64,000 nt of DNA from Diplonema papillatum (Eukaryota > Euglenozoa > Diplonemea > Diplonemida > Diplonemidae): the NCBI GenBank assembly GCA_030068145.1, contig JAPJBO010000461.1:113447-177446 (forward strand), given 5' to 3'. This document shows positions 1-10,678 of this stretch, piece by piece. Positions within the stretch are counted from its first letter, which is position 1. Each line of letters starts with the position of its first letter. The notes beneath the pieces were generated by a model. It did not search any database. It worked only from the letters and a program-made list of their open reading frames with translations, and had not been told where the DNA came from. The position numbers and the translations under genes were made by a program.

Positions 1-297
1 GCTGCAGTGGTACAGCATAATAAACACCAGACAAAGCTGGCTTAGTGCCTTTAAGATGAACGTTGGCAGTGGGGAATCCTATCGTTCGCCCCGACTTCTG
101 ACCGTGAATAACTCGGCCACTCATTGCAGCCGGATGCCCCATGCTGGATCTCGCCGCGAATACATCGCCACGCTCAAGAGCCTCTCTGACCAGAGTACTG
201 CTCACTCGCTCACCCGATACATTAAAAACTGGTACCGCTTAAATTCGCTCAGGCAGTCTCCGGGGCGCAGGGGTAGGCCGGGGGAGGAGAAGAGATG

Positions 298-495
298 CAA
301 GAACGTGCTTAGAGAGGCATGTGCTCAACACGCGCCGTGTTCGGTTTCGGTCCCTATGGCCATAGGCACGCAAAAGGCGGACCAGCATCAGCACGGAAGC
401 TGAGTGTCTGCAAAACACGATAGCCATAATATGAGTCTGGTTTGCCAGACGGCTGTTTGTAGCTCGTCACAGTCAGGACCACCCATGCTACGAGA
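298..495 (+). repeat. Dispersed repeat family R1, copy 1 (diverged)
   Basis: A roughly 200-bp unit starts with CAAGAACGTGCTT and ends near GTCAGGACCACCC. It recurs in better condition at 1338-1545, 39677-39890 and 42978-43200, and in variant or partial form at 42355-42530, 40945-41040 and 44308-44395. All copies lie in the same orientation. This copy has scattered substitutions and no G-run directly before it, so it is the oldest-looking. No tRNA-like promoter boxes were recognised, so its class is unknown. Confidence 0.75.
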
Positions 496-499
496 GAAC

Positions 500-1118
500 A
501 GGAAGAAAGGTCGGCAGAAAACTCTTTAATGTTTGGCTCATGCACTGCGTCTTCGCATCGCACCCCCGACTCATATCCATGAGCGTCCTCGTGTGGGGAA
601 TTGCCGGGGAGACATGCTTTCTGAAAAAGACACGCATGCAAGCCACTGCCCCTGCCTTCATGCCGGCCATCGCAACCAACCTCGTGAAGTCCTGTACGGC
701 GGTCCCCTTTTCAGTGACGTTTGCGGTACCGGCGTCAACGTCCACAACAACCGCGCCAGCCTTTTTTTGTGCCACCAGAAGTGTGTGCCTCTTCTTGTGT
801 TCTTCGTAGGTGTGATGCTTCTTGCACGTGGTGCTGTCGAGGTAGTTGATGTTCTTTTGGCATGAACCGCACCAGATCACCTCTTCCTGCAACGTGACGT
901 TGGGGTCTCTGAGTGCTAACGACTTCCAAGATGAAGGGAGGTCCTTCACCTTCCTGAGCTCCAAGCCTTCCTTTTCTGCGTCTGTGAGCTTGTTCATCCT
1001 TTTTACGGCTGTAATCAGCAGATTGTGGCGTTTGCTGCCGGCCACTGCAACCTTCGCTGCGCCCTTCGCCAGCCCCTTTCGGAGCTGCAGCTTAGACGGT
1101 CTTTTGACCACGTTTGAT
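500..1118 (-). pseudogene. BED-type zinc-finger N-terminal fragment of a hAT-like transposase
   Basis: The minus strand reads a continuous protein-like stretch of about 200 residues. It starts with a basic segment (KRPSKLQLRKGLAKG) and is followed by a C-x2-C ... H ... H pattern (CGSCQKNINY, then KKHHTYEEHKKRH). This matches the BED/CGGBP1-like fingers at the N-terminus of hAT-superfamily transposases. A segment after it (residues FTRLVAMAGMKAG to FFRKHVSPAIPH) resembles the helical linker before the catalytic domain. No catalytic core follows: the frame runs out in repeat R1 on one side, and a hairpin element interrupts it on the other. It is therefore best read as a transposon relic. It might be the same family as the transposase body at 62-64 kb, but no overlapping part exists to test that. 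Confidence 0.5.
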
Positions 1119-1285
1119 GCTACATGGTGGAGTCCCGTCTCAGAGCTGGAGTTACAGTGCGCCCGATACACCCCCCAAACCCGGGTGTGACCACCAAAAC
1201 GCGTGCAAATGCACACTCGAAAAAGGCGGGTGTGACACCCGCTGTTTAACTCCAACTGTAGCCCCAGCGTCTGGGGCAGGACTTC
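1119..1285. repeat. MITE-like hairpin element H1, copy 1
   Basis: The element opens with GCTACATGGTGGAGTCC and closes near GGCAGGACTTC. Inside are facing CTGGAGTTA / TAACTCCAACTG arms and a central GGGTGTGAC..GTCACACCC-type inverted core. Related elements occur at 7881-8008, 44499-44603 and 44897-45010. This copy is longest, with extra sequence in the loop, and it interrupts the zinc-finger reading frame at its 5' side, consistent with insertion. No coding capacity is seen. Confidence 0.65.
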
Positions 1286-1312
1286 ACTATGGAAAGAGGG
1301 AAATCTTAATTT

Positions 1313-1545
1313 GGGTGGGGGGGGGGGGGGGGGGGGTTTGCAAGAACGTGCTTGGAATGGGTATGTGCTCAACACCGCACTGGTCCCGTCTGCGCCGTGT
1401 TTCGGTCCTTCAAGCCACGAACACATAAGGCGGACCATCATCAGCGTGGAACCTGAGTGTCTGCAGACAGGACTGCGGTGTGAGTCTGGTTTGTCAGGCG
1501 GCTGTTCGTAGCTCGTCACAGCCAGGACCACCCGTGCTACTAGAG
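1313..1545 (+). repeat. Repeat R1, copy 2, preceded by a G-run
   Basis: A run of about 20 G interrupted by a single T leads directly into TTTGCAAGAACGTGCTTGG and about 200 bp that match 39677-39890 almost base for base. The G-run followed by the unit recurs at 39663 (GGGGGGGGGG) and 42343 (GGGGGGGGG), so the G-run seems to belong to the element or to its insertion site. Confidence 0.8.
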
Positions 1546-2993
1546 CACAGGCGAATCCGTCACAGGGAGAAGGCCCCTACAACCGTGTCTGAGCAATCAG
1601 TTAAAAAACTCAGGGCACTCGCCCTGATTGTGTGTGGGTGGGGGGGGGGGGAGGTTCTTTAGTTCAATGTTTGAACGGGAATACTTCACACGTGGATTTG
1701 GCCCAAGTACTTCACGGAGAAAAAGATGGCGGGGGGGGGGTGGAAAATATGTCAGTTTAGGGAGGGTGCTACCGGCCAAAATGTTGCACGCATATTATTG
1801 GGTCAGAAATAGCCAAGAATGGGCTAGAAGCGGGACGAACCTGGTCCAGAATCGGGAAAAACTGGGCCAGAAATCTGACAGGCTCGGAAATCCACCAGGA
1901 AAATGTGCAAACCTTCGCAACCCGTATGAAACCAGGCTGGGGCAGGCTGGTCTCTGACGGCGAGGAGGGGATTGGTGGTGACACGACCAATTCGCGCTGT
2001 TGATGGGGCCTTTCGCAACGAAGGCAAAGCTGGCCGAGGACGTTGCGCTTTGGGTTCTGCCTGTCCAAGCGTCGGTTTCTCGAATTACTTCTTTGTTTTG
2101 AGGAGCCGTGTTTACGGTTGACACTGAAGACGGAGAAATTCTTACTCGGGCGAGGGGGTGCAGCCGGGCGGTATTGGAACTCTTGGCGTTCAGAGAAAAG
2201 GGGTTTGCGGCGAACTATACTCCGTCTGCAGATTCACGAAAAGGGGAGGGCGGCTGGACGTGCCTGTTGCTCCATTCAACTCCGACGTGCATTCGTGAGC
2301 AGCTCGAGACTCTCTCGGAATAAGACGCCTGCCCACGGGTTAAAAAAAAGGGAGGCAACGAGGTGCCCGTGTTACCGGGCCCTCTGCTGTTGGGGTTTTG
2401 GCCGAGTCTTCTACTTTCGTGGCTTCAGGTGTTTCGTTCTGTTAACTGGACTGTTTCATCCTCCTGGAACCCTACAGATATACACGTAAGACGTGGAATG
2501 CAAGCAAACAAGGCAAACGCCAGAGATATTCGCGTCGTCCTCCAAGCCACGAGATTGAGAGCTCAGTGGCTTGCCTTGACGAACTCTTCACCAATACATA
2601 ACAGGAGCCCATTCGTTACAGATTCATGTGTCAATATGTGCTGACGACCATATTTTCTGGTTCTCTTCTTGCTGCCGAAAGCGTCCGAAACAACTTCTCT
2701 TTGCTTTCGCATCGCCCCCTAGTAGCGGGAGAGGGTTTGGGGGCAAGGGTGCCTGTAAATCCAAGGTCTCCGGGGCCCGGGCCCCGGGCTCCGGGTTAGC
2801 GCTAGGGTCCAGATAGGGTCCAGGCCCACGGTAATCACGCCATCCAAGGATGGAATCTTCAATATTGCAGCTTCCACAACAAGCGGAGAGCAAGACGAGA
2901 AGAAATCAAGAAATAAAAACTTAAACTTGATAAAATTGGATAAGAAAAAGCTCACAGTCGTGCATTTACCATAGGGGCTGAGCGGGCGGAGGC

Positions 2994-3125
2994 TCTAAGG
3001 TGAAATGGTCGAAATGCCCAGGGGAAAATGTGGGACAAAAACTTTCCGAAATGCGGGCTTTTAGGGATTCCGGCCCAAAAAAAAAAAAAAAAAAATTTTT
3101 TTCAACGCCCACCTTGGGTGACTGA
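2994..3125. repeat. MITE-like element M2, copy 1
   Basis: Begins CTCTAAGGTGAAATGGTC and ends CCCACCTTGGGTGACTGAG, with a central A-run/T-run. A second copy at 38133-38265 has the same order of blocks and clean inverted ends (CTCTAAGGTG / CACCTTAGAG). This first copy has a degraded right end. It is non-coding. Confidence 0.6.
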
Positions 3126-4787
3126 GCCGTGGTATCCTTCAGGCAGCCAGTTAGACCTGCCAGAACCTGAAAACCTCCTTCAGGTGTCGTAAAAAATACA
3201 TTCCGAGGACGTTTTTGAACGCTTTTGAATCCGTTGAGCTCAAGGACAGTCTGGGGCCCTGGAATGGAATTGTAAACGAATTGCATCTCGTACCAGAGAG
3301 CTTTTCCTTTGGTAATCGTTCAGGGCCAAAACCCCTGGAAAGTTTTCCAGGGCCCGGGCCCCGAGTTACAGGTACCCCTCAGGGGGGCATTGTGCGGCCA
3401 GAAACTCAGCTTTCGCGGCTCCTGGCCTTCTTGCTGAATAGAGGAGCGAGACAGGCTCTTTTGTACGATTTCGTTGCCACAAGGCCCGTTTGTCGTACGC
3501 TCCACGGCAGCGGGGTGCGTATAAATACTCCGCTCTTGCAAAAGACGATCCGTGATGCATTGATGTTTTCGATACGTGGGGTGTGAGTGACACGGAATCT
3601 CGCGAGTGCTTACAGAAGACTGTCGAGCCCCGGACGGCACAGGCAAACTGGGTAGAAATGAGGTTAACCACATACGGACGAACTACACCACATGGCTTAG
3701 TTAATTCATTAATTCGCGGGTATCTGCAAGACGCCACGGGTGCCCGTCCTGAGTCACTTCCATGTGTATTCATTCAGCGTCGAGGTGCGCATTTGAAAGA
3801 TCCGCCACGAAATATTTCTAATGCGCCCCTCGGATCCCATTTTTGACCTACGAAACCCCCTTCTGACCCAAGGTGGCCTTGAAAAGTCCATTTCCCCAAA
3901 ATTAACACCCACCCTCCGTCTGTATGTGGTTAAGAAGTCGGAAATGGGCGACCCGGAGTAGTTCTCACGCAAAAGAAATAGCGGGTGAACGCCAACGAGG
4001 CGCGAAGGGTCAGTTCTTTCGCAGACGCTCTTTTAGCGAGGGGACTTTAGCTTTGTCTGACCGAGCAAAAAAGTCGGTTTCAGCTAAAAACCCCGGTTTT
4101 GGGCCTGTGGGTGTCTGAGTGCCTGGAACCGTCGCCCCGCGCACGCAAACAAGGACGGAGGGGGGTGGTGAGATATAGGCTTGCGGTGGGTGTGCACGTC
4201 TATCAAACTACGGAGATGGTGGTGACAAGCTTCGAATAGCAGTGACACACCGTGACGCGCCACGTGACTGCAGACACTGGGGGGGGGGGGGGAAGATATT
4301 TACACGATTTCTCAAAGAAAACGCTACCAACACCCCCAACTTTCCTCGCCTCGGCGTGGGGGAAACGTCTGTGGGTACAGAACGCTTGTCCTTTTCCGTG
4401 GACGAGTTCGGGCAATTTGAAAGCGGACCTTGTAGCAGTATGTGTCAGTTGTTAGTTGTTGATGGGCAGGCAGGGTTTACGCTCCGTTTTCGGTCTCAGA
4501 GAAAATACGTGTGGTCCACGTGTGGGCGCTTAAGGTTCGAGGGGAAAAAAACTTTTCCCTCATGTGCGACGGCAAAAAATAGCGTCGCTACTGGACTTGC
4601 CGACACCTGTGGGCCTAGACTCCCTGCATGTGGACCAATAAATTAAAATCCACATGTGGTACCTGTGGATCCACACGTGGGGGAACAAAATCCAAAAAGA
4701 ATTGACGTGTGGAAATCCACACGTTCCACACGTGGAGCGTAAGCCCTGTGGGCAGGAGAGGGTGGGGAGTTGGTGGGAGTCCATATT

Positions 4788-4840
4788 TTAAAGTGGAAGT
4801 TCGCTTAAGACTCCAGTAATTAGAAGTCTCCGGATTTTCA
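4788..4840 (+). repeat. Short dispersed repeat SR, copy
   Basis: Matches the 55-60-bp SR consensus (TTTAGAGTGAAAGTTCGCTTG, AAACTCCGGGG, then AAAGTCTCCGG). Here it reads AAAGTGGAAGTTCGCTTAAG, ACTCCAG and AGAAGTCTCCGG. Other copies are at 9400-9455, 10498-10520 (partial), 16145-16200, 16306-16350, 29406-29435 (partial), 30816-30850 (partial), 39048-39075 (partial) and 39318-39370. All are on the plus strand, opposite to the genes. Confidence 0.65.
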
Positions 4841-5607
4841 TAGAGGTCTGTTTTTTTTTTTTTTTTTTGTGTTGTCGACAATCAACCGGAGTTGATGTGC
4901 TTCATTTTTTCGGATGGTTTTTGGCAGGGGTTAAGTTAAGTTTTCGTTGGCCCTTTTCGCAATTGGCAGTGCAGGTTCCGTTGTAGGAGAATCTTACAGT
5001 ATTGCTTCTTTTCTTTCGAAATTGACTTGAGCCCAATACGGGTTTTCAGACACCGGAGTCGGTTTTAACTTAATCCCTGGTTTTTTGGTTGTTCCCATAA
5101 GGCCACGTTTCGTGGTCAGGGAGCGTGGTTTTGAGAGTGGGTGTGTGTGTGTGTGGGTGTGTGTGTGTCTGTGTTTCTTTGTGCCGTTGTTGTTTCTTTT
5201 TTTTATTTTTATTTAGAGTGTTTGCTCGCTCGAAAACTCCGGGTTTTTTGAGCCCGGACTCTCGGCCAAGGTATTCCTTATTGCTCGTGGGTTGCGGGGG
5301 AGCTATGACGAGCATGGTTTACTTCCCTAAAGCAGGCAACTTCCCGATTTTCTGTGTTTCCTTGCAGGCGCGCAGCGGAAACCCACAATTACGCCCTGGA
5401 GGGAAAATATTTTTTTAGGGGGGCGGAGATGGGTGGGGAGGGGGGGTTTCAAAGGCTTTCTCGCTGGAGCGAGAAACTTGTGTAGAGACGCGTGGACTGC
5501 CAGTAAAATGCGAAGCACAGTTGCATGGTATAATAATTTCTTCTTGTCGACGTCTTTCTGTGATGAATGGTTCCTTTGATATCGTCTCCGGCCCTGATCC
5601 ACTGGCA

Positions 5608-6066
5608 TGGTGTGACCAGGTGAAGATTGCGGAAGCACTTGATCAGGGCGTTGTGTGACCAGATGAAGATTGCGGAAGCACTTGATCAGGGCATTGTTCA
5701 CCCCGTCCGGGCCGCGGCATCCGAGAACTTAAAAGCGGCCGCGCGGGAGGACGTTGTGTGTACATCAGTCTTTTCTTCCCGACGTCCGTCACGCTGCTCG
5801 GCCTCATGCACCCGACGTGGAAGCTTTGGACCATGAGTGCCTTCGCGGTGTTCTCCTTCCCCCGTGACCAGATGATGCCGAGATTGTCCGCTGCTGGCTT
5901 CGTGGACGTTGTTTCGGATCCGAGCTGGCGTCAGGAGTGCAGCACGCGCAGGTTCCCGTAGGGAGGCAGCTTTGCGTTGTGGTGCGGGAAGCCAGGGCGG
6001 AGGGATTGCCACGACACCGCCCGGTTGTACCGCGGCAAGGACATCGCATACCATTCAGTGGAATGA
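5608..6066 (+). pseudogene. Decayed plus-strand gene remnant (unidentified protein 3' part)
   Basis: A plus-strand frame with the GC3 bias of real genes starts near 5663 (MKIAEALDQG...KAAAREDVV). It shifts frame around 5752-5760, continues as YISLFFPTSV to TRRFP, meets an in-frame TAG at 5959-5961, then continues in the same frame as GGSFALWCGKPG to YHSVE with TGA at 6064-6066. The TAG sits where a residue between FP and GG is expected. A 43-bp direct repeat of the 5' piece precedes it (5608-5650 versus 5651-5693). The family is not recognised. It is the only plus-strand coding trace I trust at all. An intron using the GTAG at the stop is a less likely alternative to pseudogene decay. Confidence 0.4.
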
Positions 6067-7312
6067 CAGAAAACTGGCATGAACGCAGAAATCTTGCAGA
6101 ATTTTGAGGGGGGGAAATCGAAGTGTATGTTTACCGAAAAACTCCAGGGGGGGGGAAGCGTCGGTGGCAAAAAAAGGAAGCACGAAAAAATAAAAATGAA
6201 CCTCTGCAGTCTCGGCAGAGACGTAAAAACTGATGCGACCAAAGAAATGCTGTAGTGTTTTTTTTTTTTTTTTTGTTTTTTTTTTGTTTTTTTTGTTCTT
6301 TGCGTCACGTTTTTTGTCAACAACAGCAGCTCGTGCTGGGCTCCTTTTTTTCCCGTTTTTTTTTTTTTTTTTTTTTTTTTTTTTCAAAATGTGAGGATTT
6401 GCCTCACAATTGAAACTGACGCTAACCCTATGTTTGCGTGGTGATCTTCTGTCCATCCCACCCCTGCACGACTCGAGGGGCTCCCCGGCCCGAGGGGGGA
6501 ATCAGAAATTTGTAGGAGGGGAAAAAACCCCAAACCTCGCAGCGCCGTTGGGAATTTTGTGGCTGTTAAAAAAAAAACCCCTGGAAAAGAGGCAAATGCA
6601 ACAAGCAACCCCATCAGAAAAGACAAGACTCTCCCTGTGTGTCCCCTGACAAGGTGGACACAAAACAGGGCAGATCAAAATAAGGTGTGGTGGGTGTTCT
6701 AAAAGAAAATTGTTTAATGCGTGCAACGGCAATAAAAGACAAAGATGAAGAGAGAGAGAGAGAGAGGGAGAGAGAGAATCAAACAAGAAAAAAAAGAAAA
6801 AAGAGTTAAGAGAGGGGAGAATGTAGCTTTCACTTTTCCTTTCGGATTAATATTGCTTTTTTTCTTTTTTTTCGAAGCGCCCCTCCCCCCCGCCCCCCTT
6901 TTTCAGCGGGGCCTTGCTCGGGCGGCTTTTAGACTGTTTTCTTTCCTTTTAAGAGTATATTCTAGATTGTCGCGTTTCCTCGGCGCCGGTGGTGTTTTGG
7001 ATATCCGTTCGGCGGCTGAGGCGGGGTAGTATTCTACTCTCAGGCTTCCCCTGTGTGCCTCTTCGGTGGTATTCCTCACAGCATTTCTAAGTTTTTGCGT
7101 TCATGTATTAATGTTACTACACAGCTGTAAACGAACTCCGCATTCGCTTTTCTTCGCTTCGGGACTTGCTTGTTAAAATGTCGGAGCGAACCAAGGGAGC
7201 AAAGGCGAATTATAAAGCGAATCTGCGCGTGTTTTTCTCCCACCCAACACGTAGGGGTTTGCATGCAAACCCACCAAATTCGCTGGCATTCGCTCGAGTG
7301 ACTAAAACCGAC
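6067..7312. other. Gene-free interval, T-rich tracts
   Basis: Contains long T-runs at 6257-6297 (interrupted) and 6356-6384, an AG microsatellite at 6749-6777, and T-rich stretches to 6890. Lysine- or phenylalanine-rich frames here are products of the homopolymers. No gene is supported. Confidence 0.6.
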
Positions 7313-7543
7313 CAGGGGGATGCACAGCTCGTGCTTCCGCCACGCGGCCTCTTTCGACGCGTCTTCGTACTGCTGCAGCAACGCTTGGATCTCGTCTTGC
7401 GTCATTGGCGGCGGGCCATCTGCGTCGTCGGGTTCGACTTCGTCTTCCCTTCCGGTGCTCCCCTGCTCGGAGGTCTCGTCGGCGGCGGCCGTTCTGGCCT
7501 GGTCCCGTGTGATCCGTCGCTTCTCGTTTTCACCACACGCGGA
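7313..7543 (-). CDS. Candidate internal exon of an unidentified gene
   Basis: On the minus strand, 231 nt (77 codons) are open with GC-rich third positions. They encode a charged stretch (CGENEKRRITRDQ), an acidic segment (TGREDEVEPDDADGP) and a helical part (TQDEIQALLQQYEDASKEAA). The frame is closed upstream by TGA just before a possible acceptor (ATAAAG at 7544-7549) and is followed by a possible donor (CTG|GTCGGT at 7312). Both edges are in phase 0, so the piece would be frame-neutral. No partner exon was identified inside the window, and the family is unknown. It could also be an isolated gene fragment like the others in this window. Confidence 0.35.
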
Positions 7544-7880
7544 CTTTATTCACGCAACAAACGGCCGGCCACCACGGTGCAGGATTGTCGCTTGATAATC
7601 TCCAAAACGAGTCACCTTAGAGAATATCAAGCCACCGAAGACGCCCCGCCTTCGGTGGGTTTGAAAGGTTCTCCGGGCAGCCATTTTTCACCCTTTGGGG
7701 CCGCAATTTCTTTGGCGCAGACAAAAAAAAAGGATGTCCCCTTAACCATTGCTTATCGCGAATCGTCGGAAGGCCACGAGTCTTCTCGTTGGAAGAAGAG
7801 GAAAAAACACATCCTTTAGGCCTGCGAGACACTGCTTCGCAGAGTTCCGAGGAAGAGCCCAGTTTTGGCAGTATTGGCCC

Positions 7881-8008
7881 TCACACGGTGAGGTCCAGCC
7901 TCTGCAGCTGAGTTAAAGAGGGTGCTAAGTCACACCCGAAAAACACGGGTGTGGCACCCGCTTTTTTAACTCCAGCTTTTAGCTCCAGCTTGTGAGGCTG
8001 AAGTCCAT
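7881..8008. repeat. MITE-like hairpin element H1, copy 2
   Basis: Starts TCACACGGTGAGGTCC and ends GAGGCTGAAGTCC. Inner arms GCTGAGTTAAA and TTTAACTCCAGC face each other around a core with GTCACACCCG-AAAA-CGGGTGTGGC. This is the most clearly palindromic copy, and RNA or single-stranded DNA from it would fold into one long hairpin. Confidence 0.7.
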
Positions 8009-8304
8009 CGTGCAGGCCTGGTTTGGGGGAACGGGCACTTTATGGGTTAATGAGTCGATCTTCCGGGTTGAGAAGAACTTGTCGGCTGGCTGGCTTGATT
8101 CAAAAAAGCAGAAACGCGTGAGGAACTAACTGCAAACAAGAGCGGGGGGAAACTGCGCTTGGGCACCAACGTCGCGTCCGATGCGATCCGAACCGAGTTT
8201 CGTCGTCTTTTTAATGCTGTCCTTTTAATCCGCGGACGTATCAGCGAACTTCGTCTGCAGGCTCAACCACGGGGCAGCGAGCGGTGCAATCCAAAAAGGC
8301 TATT

Positions 8305-8352
8305 GCCCATGGGGGGGGCTAGCCCATGGGGGGGGCTAGCCCATGGGGGCTA
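8305..8352. repeat. Three tandem CCCATGGGGGGGGCTAG units
   Basis: The 17-18-bp unit containing an NcoI-like CCATGG palindrome and an NheI-like GCTAGC palindrome is repeated nearly exactly, with the third unit truncated. There is no coding signal. Confidence 0.8.
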
Positions 8353-10678
8353 ATTACTGGCAACAAAGCATTGTTAACACAAAAGAAAATCAGAAAGGAC
8401 AGAAGCAGAAGCTGCAACGCAAGCAAAGAAGCACGCTCCCCAGGGAGCCGACGAACAATGTAGAGCGAAGAACCTCTCCGGCGCTAGAGTGTTGGTCCAG
8501 GCGGTGCTGCACCGGGGTCAATACTTATTTTAACATTTGCCCAAATTGCGGACTTATTGGTCCGCAATAGTCAAAAACTCGTATGGAAAAACACGGGAAT
8601 AAAAAAAGTTGGCGGACGTTCTGAATGGGTAAAAGGCTGATTTGTGTGCTATCGTCAAACCAAAACTTGAGGGTTCGGTTGAGCAAAAAGAATTCGCGGC
8701 AAGAGCCCCATGTGTCCACCTGCCATTACAACCGGCCCAGGATGCTTCCGACCCTCTTGTGCCACGGTAGCTCAAATGCGCAGGCAGAACACTGCCTTAC
8801 AGACCTGTTTGGCGCTAGCAATAGCAGGGGGGGAGCACGGCTTGTTAAGAGCGTACATTGCAGGCCAACGTACTTCGTTTCGACTGTTTCTTGCTCTATC
8901 GTGGATGGACAAATAGCTCCTGAGCCCCTTCTGGCTGCGTTCGCCATTGGGAAGGCCCTCAGACAGAGAGTTGAGAAAGCTCTGGTTCCAAGAGGATTAT
9001 GATCATGCGAATTGGGACCGGCGAACAGGCCCGACGTTGGCGACGAACACGGGGCCTACAAGTGCATATGACGGGCAGTGGTATGCGTTCGCCGATTCTA
9101 GATATGTGCCTTCAAACCTGCAGCCAGTGCTTTTTATATCTCGAGTTGACAGTTGAGGGGGGGGGAATGGGATCTTTCGTAGTTGGGTCTGATTCTGGGG
9201 GCAGTGGGGGCGGGTTTAAGTCTGTTGAGTAGTCTTGGCAGTAGTCTTGGACTCTTGCTCTTCTGCTAGAAAAGCCGCAGGAACCCGCTGATTTTATTGT
9301 GTTACCGTCGATCCCGAAGGACGAACAGTTTGTGTTTTGCTTTATTGTCCTCGCTCGCGGTTAAACCTTCGGAGTAAAAAGTTCGCTCTACAGCGTTGTT
9401 TTAGAGTGAGAGTTCGCTTGAAACTCCGGGATGTTAAAGTCTCCAGGTTATTGTGTCAGAAGGCCGGTATTCCTAACGTCTATTAGTAAGTGAGTGGTTT
9501 AAGTTGGGCTGTTGCCGGTGGTAACTGTTGAGCTGCTCACCCTGAGTTTCTTGTATTTGATCTTTTTTTTTTTTTTTTTTCCCTTTTTTTCCCGTTTTTT
9601 TGCTTTACTGAGATAGTGAAAATGGACTGCCACTTGAACATGAGCTTGCATTGGTCAAGGCTGGTGGCAGAGCTTGGCCGGCTTTCACCGGTTCTTATAA
9701 GTGTAGCCGCAACGGCAGGCGCCACGCCATTCTTTTATTTTGCTTTCGAGTCCTTATTTTCACCCACGAACTGGTTGGGATCTCGGCTACGTAGCAGGAA
9801 GGTCTGAGATAGTCTGGTGTCGATTCGGGGTGGTCGAGCTCGTCTAGCCGTGCACCTTTGCCAGTCCTTCTTACCAGAAGTGGCCCACTTAGAACCAGAA
9901 TTCTACGTCAGGGTTCAATTAAGTAACCCCGAGCTCACGTCCATTTAAAGTTCGAGAACAGTCGGCTTGGAGGGTGGTCACCCTCACAAGCGTTCCGACT
10001 TTTCTGATCAGGTGCTCAAGGCGCACCAGGTTATCTGGCTATTACACGGCACCAAATTGTCGAGCTGAACAGTGCGGTGGTTTTGCCTTTGGGCCTGCAT
10101 CCGATGGTGGCCGAGCTTCCGCAACACTTTTCATTTTTTTGTGTTTCCGACGATCCCGTGGGACGTACGGAGCTTTTCTTATTTTTTTGTTTTGTCCTTT
10201 CAATTTTTTTTACTCACCCCCCCTTTTTTTTTTTGGCCATCATTTTCCCACTTCCACGGCTCGGCAACTTGTCCGATGGTCCGCTGCCCTCTCGCAAGCA
10301 TTCGAAGTGCTTTTTCCTTTTTTTCTTGACCTTTTAGATGTTTTCCTCTGATTGGTAACGTCCCCCACTCCAACCCTTTTTCGAGCCATATTTTCTTACT
10401 TTCGCGGCTCGGCCAATTGGCCGAAGATGGTCTTGAGGCGGGTGCGCGGACTCCACTCCCGCAAGTGTTTGAAGTGTTTATTTTTAGCGGCGTCATTTTT
10501 TAGAGTGAAAGTTCGTTTTTGTTTTTTTTTTTTTTTTTTTTTTTTTGAAAAAGAAAGTGAAAAAAGAAGAAAAAAAAGATTGTTTGGCTATTTCGAGGGT
10601 TTCTTTTTATTTCCCCCCTTCCTCTCCCGCCTTCCTCGAACCTTCCGCACACGTACCCACGTGCCCTTCACGGTGCTC
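8353..10678. other. Gene-free 3' flank of the RNA-binding gene
   Basis: No frame with gene-like codon bias was found. Short SR repeats lie at 9400-9455 (good copy, with a further GTTCGCTC echo at 9380) and 10498-10520 (partial). T-runs are at 9561-9600, 10198-10233 and 10516-10546. The last 35 bases before the stop codon at 10679 would be the start of the 3' UTR. Confidence 0.55.

Larger units (their letters stand above)
1546..5607. other. Gene-free interval with homopolymers
   Basis: No reading frame here shows the GC3 bias of the real genes. It contains short G-runs (about 1639-1651, 1731-1740, 4279-4292), an A-run followed by T-run (3077-3103), a T-run (4852-4868) and a GT-rich microsatellite (5138-5172). 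Repeat family M2 (2994-3125) and one short SR repeat (4788-4840) are inside and are listed separately. Confidence 0.6.

Noticed and set aside
5931..6456. Lys/Phe-rich minus-strand ORFs
   Set aside because: Caused by T-runs; no codon bias or domain.
7166..7819. 217-codon plus-strand ORF
   Set aside because: It runs antisense to a better minus-strand exon candidate (7313-7543), has unbiased codon use elsewhere, and no recognisable family.
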